Assembly (NCBI GenBank): GCA_959026725.1 | Contig: CAUFMG010000004.1 | Coordinates: 1-64,000, forward strand | Direction of reading: 5' to 3' | Source of the DNA: an uncultured Collinsella sp. | GTDB taxonomy: Bacteria; Actinomycetota; Coriobacteriia; Coriobacteriales; Coriobacteriaceae | DNA length: 64,000 nt | Shown here: positions 16,404 to 26,400 of the stretch, piece by piece | Position numbering within the stretch: position 1 is the stretch's first letter | Layout of the letters: each line of letters begins with the position of its first letter | Translations under genes and position numbers: made by a program | Notes under the pieces: model-generated | What the model was told of the DNA's origin: nothing | The model's database searches: none | The model's input: the letters and a program-made list of their open reading frames with translations, nothing else

Positions 16404-17591
16404 TTAGGCCTGTACGTACTTGCCGTCGGTAATGACGTACGCCGTCGGGTCCTTCTGGACCTGGCCCTTGTCGTTCCAGGAGAGCTTGCCAGTCAAACCG
16501 TCAACGGTAATGTTGCGCATAGCCTCGGGAAGCTTCTCGGCAACCTCGGTCGGGTCGGCGTCGGCACCCAGGCCGGCTTCCTTGAGGGCCTCGACCACCG
16601 CATGCACGCCGTCGTAGGCGTCGGCGGCAAACTGGTCGGGGGTATCGCCGTACTTATCCTTGTAGGCGTTGACGAAGTCGGCGTTCTTCTCGTCGTCGGC
16701 GGAGAACGGGGTCATGAGCAGCAGGCCCTCGGCAAGAGAGGTGTCGAAGCCCTCAACGCCCAGGATACCGTCCATACCGTCGCAGCCCATCATCTTGACG
16801 TCGTAGCCCATGTCCTTGGCGTTCTTGAGCAGGACGGATGCGGGCGTGTAGTAGATCGGTGCAAAAATCATGGTGGCGCCGGCCTGCTTTGCCTTGGTCA
16901 GCTGGTTGGTAAAACTCGTAGCAGAGTCGTCCTTGAAGGTCTCCTCGTCGACAATCTCAAGCTTAGACTTAGCGGCCTGGGCCTTAAAAGAATCTGCGAT
17001 GCCCGAAGAATAGGCGTCGCCGGAGTTATAGAACAGCACGAACTTCTCGTTCGCATACTTCTGCGCCAGGAACTTGGCAGCGTTGACACCCTGGTTGGGG
17101 TCGGTGAAGCAAACCTGGAAGACGCAATCCTTGCCCTTGGTAACGTCCTCGGAGGACGCGGACGGGGTGATCATGAACGTCTCGGGGTCGTTACCACACT
17201 CTGCGGCAACGGCAACCGACGCACCCGTGGTGGTCGGACCGACGAGGGCCTGCATGCCCCAGTCGAGCAGGGTGTTGAAGGCGTTGACGGCCTTCTCGCC
17301 GTCAGCCTGGTCGTCCTCGGCCTTGCTGACAAGCGGCAGCTCCTTGGTCGAGAAATCCTTGCAGCCAAGCTCGACAGCCTGGGTAACGGACTTGCCGTAG
17401 GACGCGTTGGCGCCGGTCAGCGGGCCGATGGTGCCGATCTTAAACGAAGCGTCGCCCGAAGCGGAACCACTGTCGCCGCCGTTGGAGGAGCAGCCAGCTA
17501 GAATGGACATCGCCCCCAGACCTGCTGCGCTCGCGATAACGCTCCTGCGATTCATAACAGGGTTCAATGACTTACCGGTGAGGCTCGACAT
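16404..17591 (-). CDS. Branched-chain amino acid ABC transporter, substrate-binding lipoprotein (copy 1)
   Basis: A 395-residue type I periplasmic-binding-fold protein (LivJ/LivK family) acting as an extracytoplasmic lipoprotein. The N-terminus has a twin-arginine-like NRRSVIASAAGLGAMS followed by a lipobox LAGC (Cys about residue 34), then a Gly/Ser linker. The mature part starts FKIGTIGPLTGANASYGKSV and includes VGPTTTGASVAVA and YYTPASVLLKNAKDMGYDV, which are LivK-like. The ATG at 17591 has AGGAG upstream. It precedes livHMGF and is about as long as its neighbour copy 2, with very similar sequence, indicating tandem duplication. Confidence 0.92.
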   Translation of the reverse strand: MSSLTGKSLNPVMNRRSVIASAAGLGAMSILAGCSSNGGDSGSASGDASFKIGTIGPLTGANASYGKSVTQAVELGCKDFSTKELPLVSKAEDDQADGEKAVNAFNTLLDWGMQALVGPTTTGASVAVAAECGNDPETFMITPSASSEDVTKGKDCVFQVCFTDPNQGVNAAKFLAQKYANEKFVLFYNSGDAYSSGIADSFKAQAAKSKLEIVDEETFKDDSATSFTNQLTKAKQAGATMIFAPIYYTPASVLLKNAKDMGYDVKMMGCDGMDGILGVEGFDTSLAEGLLLMTPFSADDEKNADFVNAYKDKYGDTPDQFAADAYDGVHAVVEALKEAGLGADADPTEVAEKLPEAMRNITVDGLTGKLSWNDKGQVQKDPTAYVITDGKYVQA

Positions 17592-17862
17592 GCGGCTCTC
17601 CTCTCAAATCTCGTCGGGTTTCGGTTACCCGACAGGCCATCCTTCGCCGTGTTCGGCGTTCGCAAAATAGTAGACGCTTTAGTTGAGAAAAGTGGCGATT
17701 ATTTCAACTTTTCTTTTGTTTTGTCCGTTTATCCATAATTATGCGTATTTCTATTGGTTTATGCAGTTTAGCCACTTTATTGTGTGAAAGTAATGTTTCC
17801 ATTCTGTTACAAGCGTCCCTGCCCTGATTAAAACAGCCTCACCGGTAGCGCTTTATGCGCAC
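17592..17862. promoter_or_regulatory. AT-rich intergenic region upstream of copy 1
   Basis: This region of about 270 bases is strikingly AT-rich compared with its surroundings and carries no gene. It contains the palindrome CATAATTATG (17734-17743) and an AGAAAAGT / ACTTTTCT dyad around 17686-17714. It is the likely promoter/operator region of the binding-protein-livHMGF transcript; no -35/-10 pair is convincing enough to place. Confidence 0.4.
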
Positions 17863-19029
17863 TTAGGCGGCGATGTACTTGCCGTCCTGGATCACATAGG
17901 CTGTAGCGGGCTTCTCGACTTGGCCCTCGTCGTTCCACGTGAGCTCGCCCGTCAGGCCCTCGATCTTGATCTTGCGCATGGCCTTGGCAAGATCGCCGGC
18001 AATGTCGGCGCCGTCGGCCGTCGTGTCGATGCCAGCCTTGTCGATAGCCTCAGCGATCGCGTGGACACAGTCGTAGGCGTCGGCGGCAAACTGGTTGGGG
18101 GTCTCGTCGTACTCCTCCTTGTATGCCTTGACGAAGTCGGCGTTCTTCTCGTCGTCAGCGGAGAACGGGGTCATGAGCAGCACGCCCTCGGCAAGAGAGG
18201 TGTCGAAGCCCTCAACGGAGAGCAGGCCGTCCATGCCGTCGGTGCCCATGAGGGTCATGTCGTAGCCCATGTCCTTGGCGTTCTTGAGCAAAACGGACGC
18301 CGGCGTGTAATAGATCGGGGCAAAGATAAGCGTGGCGCCGGCCTCCTTGGCCTTGGTGAGCTGGTTGGTAAAGCTCGTGGAAGAGTCGTCCTTAAAGGTC
18401 TCGGTATCGACGATGTCGAGCTTGGACGCCTTGGCCTGCTCGGCAAAAGCGTCGGCAACGCCCGAGCTATACGTATCGCCGGAGTTGTAGAACAGGGCGA
18501 TCTTGGCATCCGCGTACTTCTCGGCCAAGAACTTCGCGGCGCTGGCGCCCATGGTGGGATCGGTGAAGCAAACCTGGAAAACCGTGGTCTTGTCCTTGGT
18601 AACGTCGAGCGACGAGGCCGAAGGCGTGACCATGAGCATATCGTCGGCGATCTCGCCCGAGACAGCGACGGCGGCACCGGTGGTAACGGGGCCGACGAGC
18701 GCCTGCATGCCCCAGTCGCACAAGGTATTGAAGGCGTTGATGGCCTTCTCGCCGTCAGCGACGTCATCCTCAGACTTAAGCGAGAGTTTGAGGTCCTTGG
18801 TCGAGAAATCCTTGGCGGCGAGCTTGGCACCCTTCTCGGCCGAAACGCCATAGGTTGCCGCGGCGCCGGTCAGAGGGCCGATGACACCGATCTTGAAGGT
18901 CTTGCCGTCATCGGCGGAGCCGCCCTCCGAGCCACCCGACGAGCAACCAGCGAGCGCCGCGGTGCCACCGAGCGCCGCGGCGCCAGCCAAGAAACTCCTG
19001 CGGTTAAGTACGTTGTTGATGCTAAACAT
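17863..19029 (-). CDS. Branched-chain amino acid ABC transporter, substrate-binding lipoprotein (copy 2)
   Basis: A 388-residue LivJ/LivK-type lipoprotein closely similar to the downstream copy 1. It has NRRSFLAGAAALGGTAAL with a twin-arginine-like motif, lipobox LAGC, a Gly/Ser/Glu linker, and the core FKIGVIGPLTGAAATYGVSA, VGPVTTGAAVAV and YYTPASVLLKNAKDMGYDM. The start at 19029 is supported by AAGGGGG upstream. It is separated from copy 1 by an AT-rich promoter region, so it is probably transcribed partly on its own. Two binding proteins sharing one permease usually broaden or tune specificity, as with E. coli LivJ and LivK. Confidence 0.92.
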   Translation of the reverse strand: MFSINNVLNRRSFLAGAAALGGTAALAGCSSGGSEGGSADDGKTFKIGVIGPLTGAAATYGVSAEKGAKLAAKDFSTKDLKLSLKSEDDVADGEKAINAFNTLCDWGMQALVGPVTTGAAVAVSGEIADDMLMVTPSASSLDVTKDKTTVFQVCFTDPTMGASAAKFLAEKYADAKIALFYNSGDTYSSGVADAFAEQAKASKLDIVDTETFKDDSSTSFTNQLTKAKEAGATLIFAPIYYTPASVLLKNAKDMGYDMTLMGTDGMDGLLSVEGFDTSLAEGVLLMTPFSADDEKNADFVKAYKEEYDETPNQFAADAYDCVHAIAEAIDKAGIDTTADGADIAGDLAKAMRKIKIEGLTGELTWNDEGQVEKPATAYVIQDGKYIAA

Positions 19030-19279
19030 GGTGTCCCCCTTTTCGCTGGCCGCGGTGCGGCCGTCTTGCGGTACAGGGCAAACCTTATGGTGCAAACGTT
19101 GACAGTTTGTTACGGAGTTCCGTTTGTAGCGAGCATGTTTCCAATGTTTCCGCAGCGTTTCGGGGGTGCCGTTTTGTGCGACTCCTGTTGCCTGGCGAGC
19201 ACGCGCCCTCGGTTCACGCTAGAATGCACTCAACCTTTAAGCGGTTAATCCATCCATAAGATGCACGAAGGAGCTATCT

Positions 19280-20623
19280 ATGAGCGAACCCCTGCGCACC
19301 GTGAACGTCGGTCTGATCGGTCTGGGAACCGTCGGCGGCGGCGTGGCCCGTCTGATCAAGAGCCACCACGATGAGTACCTGGCAGCCTACGGCATCGACC
19401 TTAAGCTGACCCGCGCCTGCGCGCTTGCCTGGGAGCAGGCCGAAGCCGCCGGTATTGAGCGCGAGGCCTTTACGAGCGACTGGCACGACGTCGTCACCGA
19501 CCCCGCCGTCGATATCGTCGTCGAGCTCATCGGCGGCGAGCACCCCGCGACCGAAATCTTCACCACCGCCTTCGAGAACGGCAAGCACGTCGTCTCTGCC
19601 AACAAGGCCCTGCTGGGCCGTCATGTCGAGACGCTCGCCGAGAAGGCGCGCGCGTGCGGCGTGCAGATTAAGTGCGAGGCCAGCTGCGGCGGTGGCATCC
19701 CCATTGTCAGCACGCTCGAGCACGACCTGGTGGGCAACAAGATCCTGACCATCGCTGGCATTCTCAACGGCACCACCAACTACATCCTGTCGCGCATGGA
19801 CGCCGAGGGCGCCGATTACGCTGACGTGCTCGCCGACGCCCAGGCAAAGGGCTATGCCGAGGCCGACCCGTCCGCCGACGTCGACGGCTTCGACGCCGCC
19901 AGCAAGACGGCAATCCTCGCTTCCATCGGCTTTGGCACCCGCGTGACCACCGACGATGTCTACCAGCAGGGTATCCGTACCATCGGCGCCGAGGACATTG
20001 CCCAGGCCCGCGAGCTCGGCTACACCATCAAGCTGCTGGGCATCGCACGCAACACCGAAGCCGGCGTCGACGTCCGCGTGCATCCCACGCTGATCCCCGC
20101 CGACCACATGCTTGCCAAGGTCAACGGCGCCATGAACGCTGTCTACGTGGTAGGCGACGCCGTGGGCGAGACCATGTTCTACGGTGCCGGCGCAGGCTCC
20201 TTCCCCACCGCGAGCGCCGTCGTGGGCGATATCCTGTCGCTCTCCGAGCAGATCAGCCGCGGCGTGGCTCCGCTGCCCGAGATTGAGCCCTATGGTCACA
20301 ACCTCGCCTTTAAGCCCATGGACGAGCTCCAGACCAAGTACTATGTGCGCCTGAAGGTCGCCGACCGCGTAGGTGCCCTGTCCGAGACGGTCGACATCTT
20401 TGCCAAGCACAACATCTCGATCTCGCTCATCAACCAGGTCGAGGACGGCAAGTCGGGCGTCAGCGATGCCTGCTCGGTCATCTTCCTGACGCACCGCGCG
20501 CTCGAGAAGGACGTCCAGGCTGCCGCCGCCGAGCTTGCCAGCGTCGACTGCGTGGCCGAGGTCGCCAACGTCCTGCGCATCGAGGACGTCGAGGCATGGA
20601 CCGAAGGCGTCATGGCCAACTAG
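19280..20623 (+). CDS. hom: Homoserine dehydrogenase
   Basis: A 447-residue NAD(P)-dependent enzyme reducing aspartate 4-semialdehyde to homoserine, the branch point to threonine and methionine. The N-terminal Rossmann motif GLIGLGTVGGGVARL, VVSANKALL, catalytic-domain segments GGGIPIVSTLEHDL and GILNGTTNYILSRM, and DPSADVDGFDAASKTAILAS are all present. A C-terminal ACT domain (YVRLKVADRVGALSETVDIF, about residues 350-425) predicts feedback control by threonine. The ATG at 19280 follows GAAGGAG. The gene is transcribed divergently from the binding lipoprotein; the ~250-base gap between them holds both promoters. An intrinsic terminator follows. Confidence 0.96.
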   Translation: MSEPLRTVNVGLIGLGTVGGGVARLIKSHHDEYLAAYGIDLKLTRACALAWEQAEAAGIEREAFTSDWHDVVTDPAVDIVVELIGGEHPATEIFTTAFENGKHVVSANKALLGRHVETLAEKARACGVQIKCEASCGGGIPIVSTLEHDLVGNKILTIAGILNGTTNYILSRMDAEGADYADVLADAQAKGYAEADPSADVDGFDAASKTAILASIGFGTRVTTDDVYQQGIRTIGAEDIAQARELGYTIKLLGIARNTEAGVDVRVHPTLIPADHMLAKVNGAMNAVYVVGDAVGETMFYGAGAGSFPTASAVVGDILSLSEQISRGVAPLPEIEPYGHNLAFKPMDELQTKYYVRLKVADRVGALSETVDIFAKHNISISLINQVEDGKSGVSDACSVIFLTHRALEKDVQAAAAELASVDCVAEVANVLRIEDVEAWTEGVMAN

Positions 20624-20654
20624 TTCGGTTCTCGGCAAGTCAAACAACGCATGA

Positions 20655-20690
20655 GGGGCTCCTATCCGATTGGATGGGAGCCCCCTTTAG
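20655..20690 (+). terminator. Intrinsic terminator of hom
   Basis: Stem GGGGCTCC / GGAGCCCC (20655-20662 with 20677-20684), extended internally by ATCC / GGAT, followed by CCTTTAGTT. It lies 31 bases beyond the hom stop. Confidence 0.75.
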
Positions 20691-20843
20691 TTACATTTTT
20701 CGAGCGAACTGGTCGACTAACGTTTGAACAACTTGACCGTTCGTCGGCAACCGTGGATACCGTTTGCCGATATGCGACGGCAGCTGTATTTTGCCGCCGC
20801 TATGCTGTGCTGCGTATGTCCGCCCGCGATGAGAGGAAGCACC

Positions 20844-21593
20844 ATGTTGCTCGAGGGCAAGAAAGCAATCATCACCGGAGGCACGCGCGGTATCGGCTAT
20901 GCGATCGCCTGCCGTTTTATCGAGGAAGGCGCTGCCGTCACCGTCTTTGGCTCGCGCCAGGAGACTGCCGACGCGGCGGTTGAGAAGCTGGTAGCCGCCT
21001 ATCCCGACGCCAAGGTCTGGGGCCGCTCCTGCGACCTCACCTCGCTCGAGGCCGTGACCGAGGCCTTTACCCAGGCTGCAGCCGACATGGGCGGCTTGGA
21101 CACGGTCGTCAACAACGCCGGCATCTCCCAGCGCTCGCCGCTGCTCAACTACACGGCAGAGGAGTTCGCCAAAGTTATGGACCTCAACGTCGTCGCCGTC
21201 TTTAATGGCCACCAGGCTGCCGCCAAGATCATGACCGAAGCCGGCCACGGCGGCACCATCACCACCACGAGCTCGATGGTCGCTAAGTACGGTCAGCCCT
21301 CCGGCGTTGGCTACCCCACGTCCAAGTTCGCCGTCAACGGCATGGTCCAGTCGCTCTCGCGCGAGCTCGCCCCCATGGGCATTCGCGTCAATGCCGTAGC
21401 ACCCGGTGTAACCAAAACCGACATGGTCGCCAACCTGCCCGAAGAGGTCATCAAGCCCATCATCGCCACCATTCCGCTGGGTCGCATGGGCGAGCCCGAG
21501 GATGTCGCCAACGCCTTTGTTTTCCTGGCGAGCGATATGTCCTCCTACGTCACGGGCGCCATCCTCCCCGTCGACGGAGCCGCCCGCTCCTAA
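20844..21593 (+). CDS. Short-chain dehydrogenase/reductase (SDR), FabG-like
   Basis: A 249-residue classical SDR with the cofactor motif TGGTRGIGYAIA, the NNAG motif (VVNNAGISQ), catalytic Ser in TTTSSMVAKYG, Tyr-x3-Lys in YPTSK, and a C-terminal PGVTKTDM and SYVTGAILPVDGG-like tail (here VDGAARS). Lengths and motifs fit 3-oxoacyl-ACP reductases and hydroxysteroid or sugar-alcohol dehydrogenases; the substrate cannot be deduced. The ATG at 20844 is preceded by GAGAGGAAG and by the point where SDR homology begins. It stands alone between hom and a convergent antiporter gene. Confidence 0.9.
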   Translation: MLLEGKKAIITGGTRGIGYAIACRFIEEGAAVTVFGSRQETADAAVEKLVAAYPDAKVWGRSCDLTSLEAVTEAFTQAAADMGGLDTVVNNAGISQRSPLLNYTAEEFAKVMDLNVVAVFNGHQAAAKIMTEAGHGGTITTTSSMVAKYGQPSGVGYPTSKFAVNGMVQSLSRELAPMGIRVNAVAPGVTKTDMVANLPEEVIKPIIATIPLGRMGEPEDVANAFVFLASDMSSYVTGAILPVDGAARS

Positions 21594-21637
21594 AGGTCGC
21601 AAGCCACAGCTTTAAACCTCAACCGAGCTCAACGCAA

Positions 21638-21678
21638 GAAGGCGCGCTGCCTGCATCAACCGCAGGCAGCGCGCCTTC
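21638..21678. terminator. Bidirectional terminator between SDR and antiporter genes
   Basis: A 17-bp perfect stem (GAAGGCGCGCTGCCTGC / its complement) with a 7-base loop lies between two convergent genes and is followed by TATTATTT on the plus strand. It probably stops transcription from both sides. Confidence 0.8.
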
Positions 21679-21715
21679 TATTATTTGGACGGAACCCGTA
21701 TCCCGACATTCCTTG

Positions 21716-23278
21716 CTACTTGCCGTCGTCGTTCTCGGCCTCTTCGCGCGCGTAGAGCTCCAGCATGCGGCGGCGGTATTCGCGCACGGCGAGCTTAGCG
21801 CGCTCCAGGCGGCGGCGCTCACGCGGAGTCAGCTTGGACGGGTCGATCTCGTCGCCATAGGTCTTCTCGGCCAGCAAATGGGCGGCGTCCACGATACGGG
21901 CATCGATGTGTCCGCTTGCCGCCTCGGTCGAGAGGCGGTCGGCAATGGAATCAAGGGTAGGTATGCCGTCGAGCGAACGCCCATGGCCATGCGAGGTCAA
22001 AAGCTCGTGCTCTCGTGCGAGCAGGCTCGCCAGGTCGTGATGGGCGCGCAGGATGTCGAGCGCATCGGATGGATGCTCGGCAACTTCTGCCACGGCGGCG
22101 ACCGGCGCGGCGTCGACCACGCGGTAGAAGAGCTGCGCGAGCAACGGCATCAAGAACACCGTGATGGCACCGGCGGCAACCATGACCGACGCGATATCTT
22201 GCGACAGCGCGCCCGCGTTGACGGCAACGCTTGTCACGGCAACGATGATCGGCAGGGCCGTGGTGCAGTACAGGGCCACGGTAATGCGACCATACGCCGA
22301 CACATCGCGCGTCGCAGGACAAATGCTCATAGAAATAAGAATGGGCACGGCACGAATAATCAACAACGCCACGATAAAGCCCACGAGCAGACCCGGGCGC
22401 GACGCCACGGCCGTCAGATCGATCTTTGCGCCCGATACGGTAAAGAATACCGGAATCAAAAAGCCGTAGGCCAGGCCATCGAGCTTGGTCTCGAGCGTAT
22501 GGTTGCCCTCGGGGATGATATAGCGCAAGACAAAGCCGGCGGCAAAAGAACCCAACACGATGTCGAGATCAAAGACGGCCGAGAACGCCACGAGTGTGAC
22601 CAGGATGAGCACCGTCAGGCGCACGAAGGTCTGCGACGTGGTATCGGCGCGTTCCTCGACAAACGCAAAGAAGCGGCTGCCGACACGCTTGGAGCGGCTT
22701 GGGACCACAGCCAGCAACACGCAAACCACCGCAAACAAGCCAAGGATTACGAGCGTTTGGATGCCAGTGCGGGCAGACAGCAGCACCGACATGGCGAGCA
22801 CAGGGCCGAGCTCACCCCAGGTGCCATACGCGAGAATCGAGTCGCCCACACGCGTGCCAGTGAGCGAGCGCTCACGCATGATGGGCACGAGCGTGCCGAG
22901 CGCCGTCGAAGTGAGGGCAAGCGTCACGGCGATACCGTCGAAATGACTGACCGAGAACCACGGGGTAAAGCGCACGGCAAGCCAGGCGATACCAAACGTG
23001 ACGACCCACGTCGCCAAGCCGTAGCGCCCCTCGACACCCGTGATGCTCTTGGGGTCGATCTCAAAGCCGGCGAGCAGGAACAAAAAGGCCAGGCCGAGCT
23101 CGGACACAAGCGAGACCTCGGCATCTACATGGATGACGCCGAGCATATGGGGTCCCAGCACCGCACCGAACACGAGCAAAAAGACCGTTTCTGGAATGGG
23201 TTTTCCAGGAATCGCCGAGACGATGAAGGGGCTTGCAAAGGCCACGAGCGCGATGATGGCGAGCGAAACAAATGCCAT
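21716..23278 (-). CDS. Cation:proton antiporter (CPA2 family)
   Basis: A 520-residue membrane protein with about 12 predicted helices in the first ~400 residues and a cytoplasmic, helical tail (about 410-520). The Na+/H+-exchanger fold is indicated by FLFLLAGFEIDPKSI, TSTALGTLVPIM, GELGPVLAMSVLL and VLGSFAAGFVLRYIIP, similar to KefB/NapA-type CPA2 antiporters. It exchanges K+ or Na+ for protons in pH or ion homeostasis. No RCK/TrkA-N nucleotide-binding domain is present, unlike KefB; the tail is rich in charged residues. GAGAAAGG precedes the ATG. Confidence 0.88.
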   Translation of the reverse strand: MAFVSLAIIALVAFASPFIVSAIPGKPIPETVFLLVFGAVLGPHMLGVIHVDAEVSLVSELGLAFLFLLAGFEIDPKSITGVEGRYGLATWVVTFGIAWLAVRFTPWFSVSHFDGIAVTLALTSTALGTLVPIMRERSLTGTRVGDSILAYGTWGELGPVLAMSVLLSARTGIQTLVILGLFAVVCVLLAVVPSRSKRVGSRFFAFVEERADTTSQTFVRLTVLILVTLVAFSAVFDLDIVLGSFAAGFVLRYIIPEGNHTLETKLDGLAYGFLIPVFFTVSGAKIDLTAVASRPGLLVGFIVALLIIRAVPILISMSICPATRDVSAYGRITVALYCTTALPIIVAVTSVAVNAGALSQDIASVMVAAGAITVFLMPLLAQLFYRVVDAAPVAAVAEVAEHPSDALDILRAHHDLASLLAREHELLTSHGHGRSLDGIPTLDSIADRLSTEAASGHIDARIVDAAHLLAEKTYGDEIDPSKLTPRERRRLERAKLAVREYRRRMLELYAREEAENDDGK

Positions 23279-23462
23279 GTGATGCCTTTCTCTTGTTTGC
23301 GCTTCACTGTAGCACCCTCGCCGTCCTCAACGCGCCGCGAGCTGTCGTATCATAGTGAGGTTTACAAACATGTGGCTCAAGGCGACCGCAGGGCAGACCC
23401 CGCAAACCGACCGCTGCCGCATACCGTACCGTACGCCCAACCGATCAGGAAGGCAGGAACCA

Positions 23463-26400
23463 ATGGTCTCTCGTATCTACGTGGAGAAGAAACCCGGGTT
23501 CGACGTCGAGGCTCAGCAGCTCAAGGGCGAGCTGACCGAGATTCTCGGCATCAAGGGCATCGAGGCCCTGAGGATCATCAACCGCTACGACGTCGAGGGC
23601 ATCGACGAGGAGCTTTTCCGCTCCTGCGTGCCGACCGTCTTTAGCGAGCCCCAGGTCGATGTGACCTACGACGAGCTCCCCGCAAGCGATGGCGCCGTCT
23701 TTGCCGTCGAATTCCTGCCTGGCCAGTTTGACCAGCGCGCCGACTCCGCCAGCGAGTGCGTGCAGCTCATCAGCCAGGGCGAGCGCCCCGCCGTGCGCTC
23801 CGCCAAGGTCTATATGATCTCGGGCACTCTGGACGAAGCCGCCATCGAGGCCATCAAGCACTACGTGGTGAACCCCGTCGAGGCGCGCATCGCCTCGCTC
23901 GACCTGCCCGAGACGCTGTACATGGAGACCCCCGAGCCCCAGCCCGTCGAGGTGCTCGACGGCTTCCGCGAGCTCGATGAGGCCGGCCTTGCCGCCTTTA
24001 TCTCCGAGCGCGGTCTTGCCATGGACGAGGCGGACATCGCCTTCTGCCAGCAGTACTTCCGCGATGAGGATCGCGACCCCACCATCACCGAGATCCGCGT
24101 GATCGACACCTACTGGTCCGACCACTGCCGCCACACCACCTTCGGCACCGTCCTAGACGACGTGACGATCGACGACGCCGTGGTGCAGCAGGCCTTCGAC
24201 CGCTACATGGAGATGCGCCACGAGCTCGGTCGCGACGCCAAGCCCGTCTGCCTCATGGACATGGGCACCATCGGCGCCAAGTACCTTAAGAAGACCGGCG
24301 TCATGACCGATGTCGATGAGTCCGAGGAAATCAACGCCTGCACCGTCAAGGTGAAGGTCGATGTCGACGGCGAGGACCAGGACTGGCTGTTCCTGTTTAA
24401 GAACGAGACCCACAACCACCCGACCGAGATCGAGCCCTTCGGCGGTGCCGCCACCTGCGTGGGCGGCGCCATCCGCGACCCGCTCTCGGGCCGCAGCTAC
24501 GTGTACCAGGCCATGCGTGTCACCGGCGCCGGCGACCCCACCGTCCCCGTGTCCGAGACGCTCGAGGGCAAGCTGCCGCAGCGCAAGCTCGTAACCACCG
24601 CTGCCGCCGGCTACTCCAGCTACGGCAACCAGATCGGCCTTGCCACCGGCCAGGTCAACGAGCTCTATCACCCCGGCTACGTGGCCAAGCGCATGGAGGT
24701 CGGCGCCGTCGTGGGCGCTACCCCGGCAAACCACGTGCGCCGCGAGTGCCCCGCCCCCACCGACAAGATCATCCTGCTGGGCGGCCGCACCGGCCGTGAC
24801 GGCATCGGCGGTGCCACCGGCTCCTCCAAGACCCAGAACACCGAGTCCATCGAGACCTCGGGTGCTGAGGTCCAGAAGGGCAACGCCCCGGTCGAGCGCA
24901 AGCTGCAGCGCCTCTTCCGCCGCGGCGACGCCTGCCGCCTGATCAAGCGTTGCAACGACTTTGGCGCCGGCGGCGTCTCGGTCGCCGTGGGCGAGCTTGC
25001 CGACGGCCTGTATGTCGACCTGGACACCGTGACCAAGAAGTACAACGGCCTGGACGGCACCGAGCTCGCCATTTCCGAGTCCCAGGAGCGCATGGCCTGC
25101 GCCGTCGCCGACGGTGACGTCGAGGAGTTCATGGGCTACGCCGCCGAGGAAAACCTGGAGGCGACCGTTATCGCCGAGGTTACCGCCGAGCCGCGCATGC
25201 GCATGGCCTGGAACGGTGTCGCCATCGTCGACCTATCCCGCGAGTTCCTCAACTCCAACGGCGCGCCCAAGCACCAGGTCGCCCACGTGTGCGCCCGCAG
25301 CGTGTGGCAGCCCAGCTGGGCCGGCACCACGCTTGCCGAGCGCATGACCTCGCTTGTCACCGACCTCAACGTTGCCTCCAACAAGGGCCTTTCCGAGCGC
25401 TTCGACTCCACCATCGGCGCCGCGACCGTGCTCATGCCCTTTGGCGGCAAGACACAGCTCACCCCGAGCTCGGCCATGGTCGCCAAGTTCCCCGTGGACG
25501 GCGAGACCACCACGGCGAGTGCCATGGCATGGGGCTTCAACCCCTACCTGATGGAGGCCGACCAGTTTGCGGGCGCCTACCTGTCCGTGGTCGAGTCCAT
25601 CGCCAAGCTCGTGGCTGCCGGCTTTGAGCACAAGCGCGCCTATCTCTCCTTCCAGGAGTACTTCGAGCGTCTGCGCACCGAGGCCGAGCGCTGGGGCAAG
25701 CCCACGGCAGCCGTCCTGGGCGCCCTCATGGCCCAAGTCGACCTGGGTGCCGGTGCCATCGGTGGCAAGGATTCCATGAGCGGCTCGTTTGAGGACGAGG
25801 CCGGCGAGCTCAACGTTCCGCCGACTCTGATCAGCTTCGCTGTTGCCGTGGGCCGCGCGGCGCGCGCCGTCTCCCCTGAGTTCAAGGGCCTGACGCACCG
25901 CGTCGTCCGCATCGCCCCCGCCACCTACGGCGAGGACTACCGCCCCGACGCCCAGCAGCTGCTCGCCGCGTTTGACGCCGTCGAGGCGCTCACTGCTACC
26001 GGCGACGCCCTGGCCGTCTCCACGCCCGGCTACGGCTGTGGCGCCGAGAGCCTCTTTAAGATGTGCGTCGGCAACCAGATCGGCATCGAGCTTGCCGAGG
26101 ATGTGGACGTGGAGAGCCTCTTCACCCCGCTCTACGGCAGCTTTATCGTCGAGCTCGCCGAGGACGCCGAGCTGCCCGAGGTCGCCGACGGCGTTGTCGT
26201 CGAGCCCCTGGGTACCACCGTCGAGGGCTATGTCATCGACACCGGCTCCGAGGTCATCGAGCTCGCCGAGCTCCAGGAGGCCTGGGAGAGCGGCATCGAG
26301 GGCGTCTTCGCCTACCGCAGCGCCGGCGAGACCCCCGAGGTCGAGACCATCGACTTCCGCGCCAAGGATATCCACGTGTACGGCGGCGCCAAGATCGCCC

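Noticed and set aside
16404..19029. Assembly duplication of the binding-protein gene
   Set aside because: The copies differ throughout, including signal peptides and flanks, so they are real paralogues.
20844..21593. Known Collinsella 7-beta-hydroxysteroid dehydrogenase
   Set aside because: The motifs are generic FabG-like SDR and do not match what I recall of that enzyme, so no steroid role is claimed.
23279..23462. Purine riboswitch before purL
   Set aside because: No purine-riboswitch core or terminator/antiterminator pair could be recognised in the leader.
21713..23644. Long plus-strand open frame over the antiporter gene
   Set aside because: Low-complexity Arg/His/Gln-rich translation antisense to a clear membrane protein; a GC-rich shadow.
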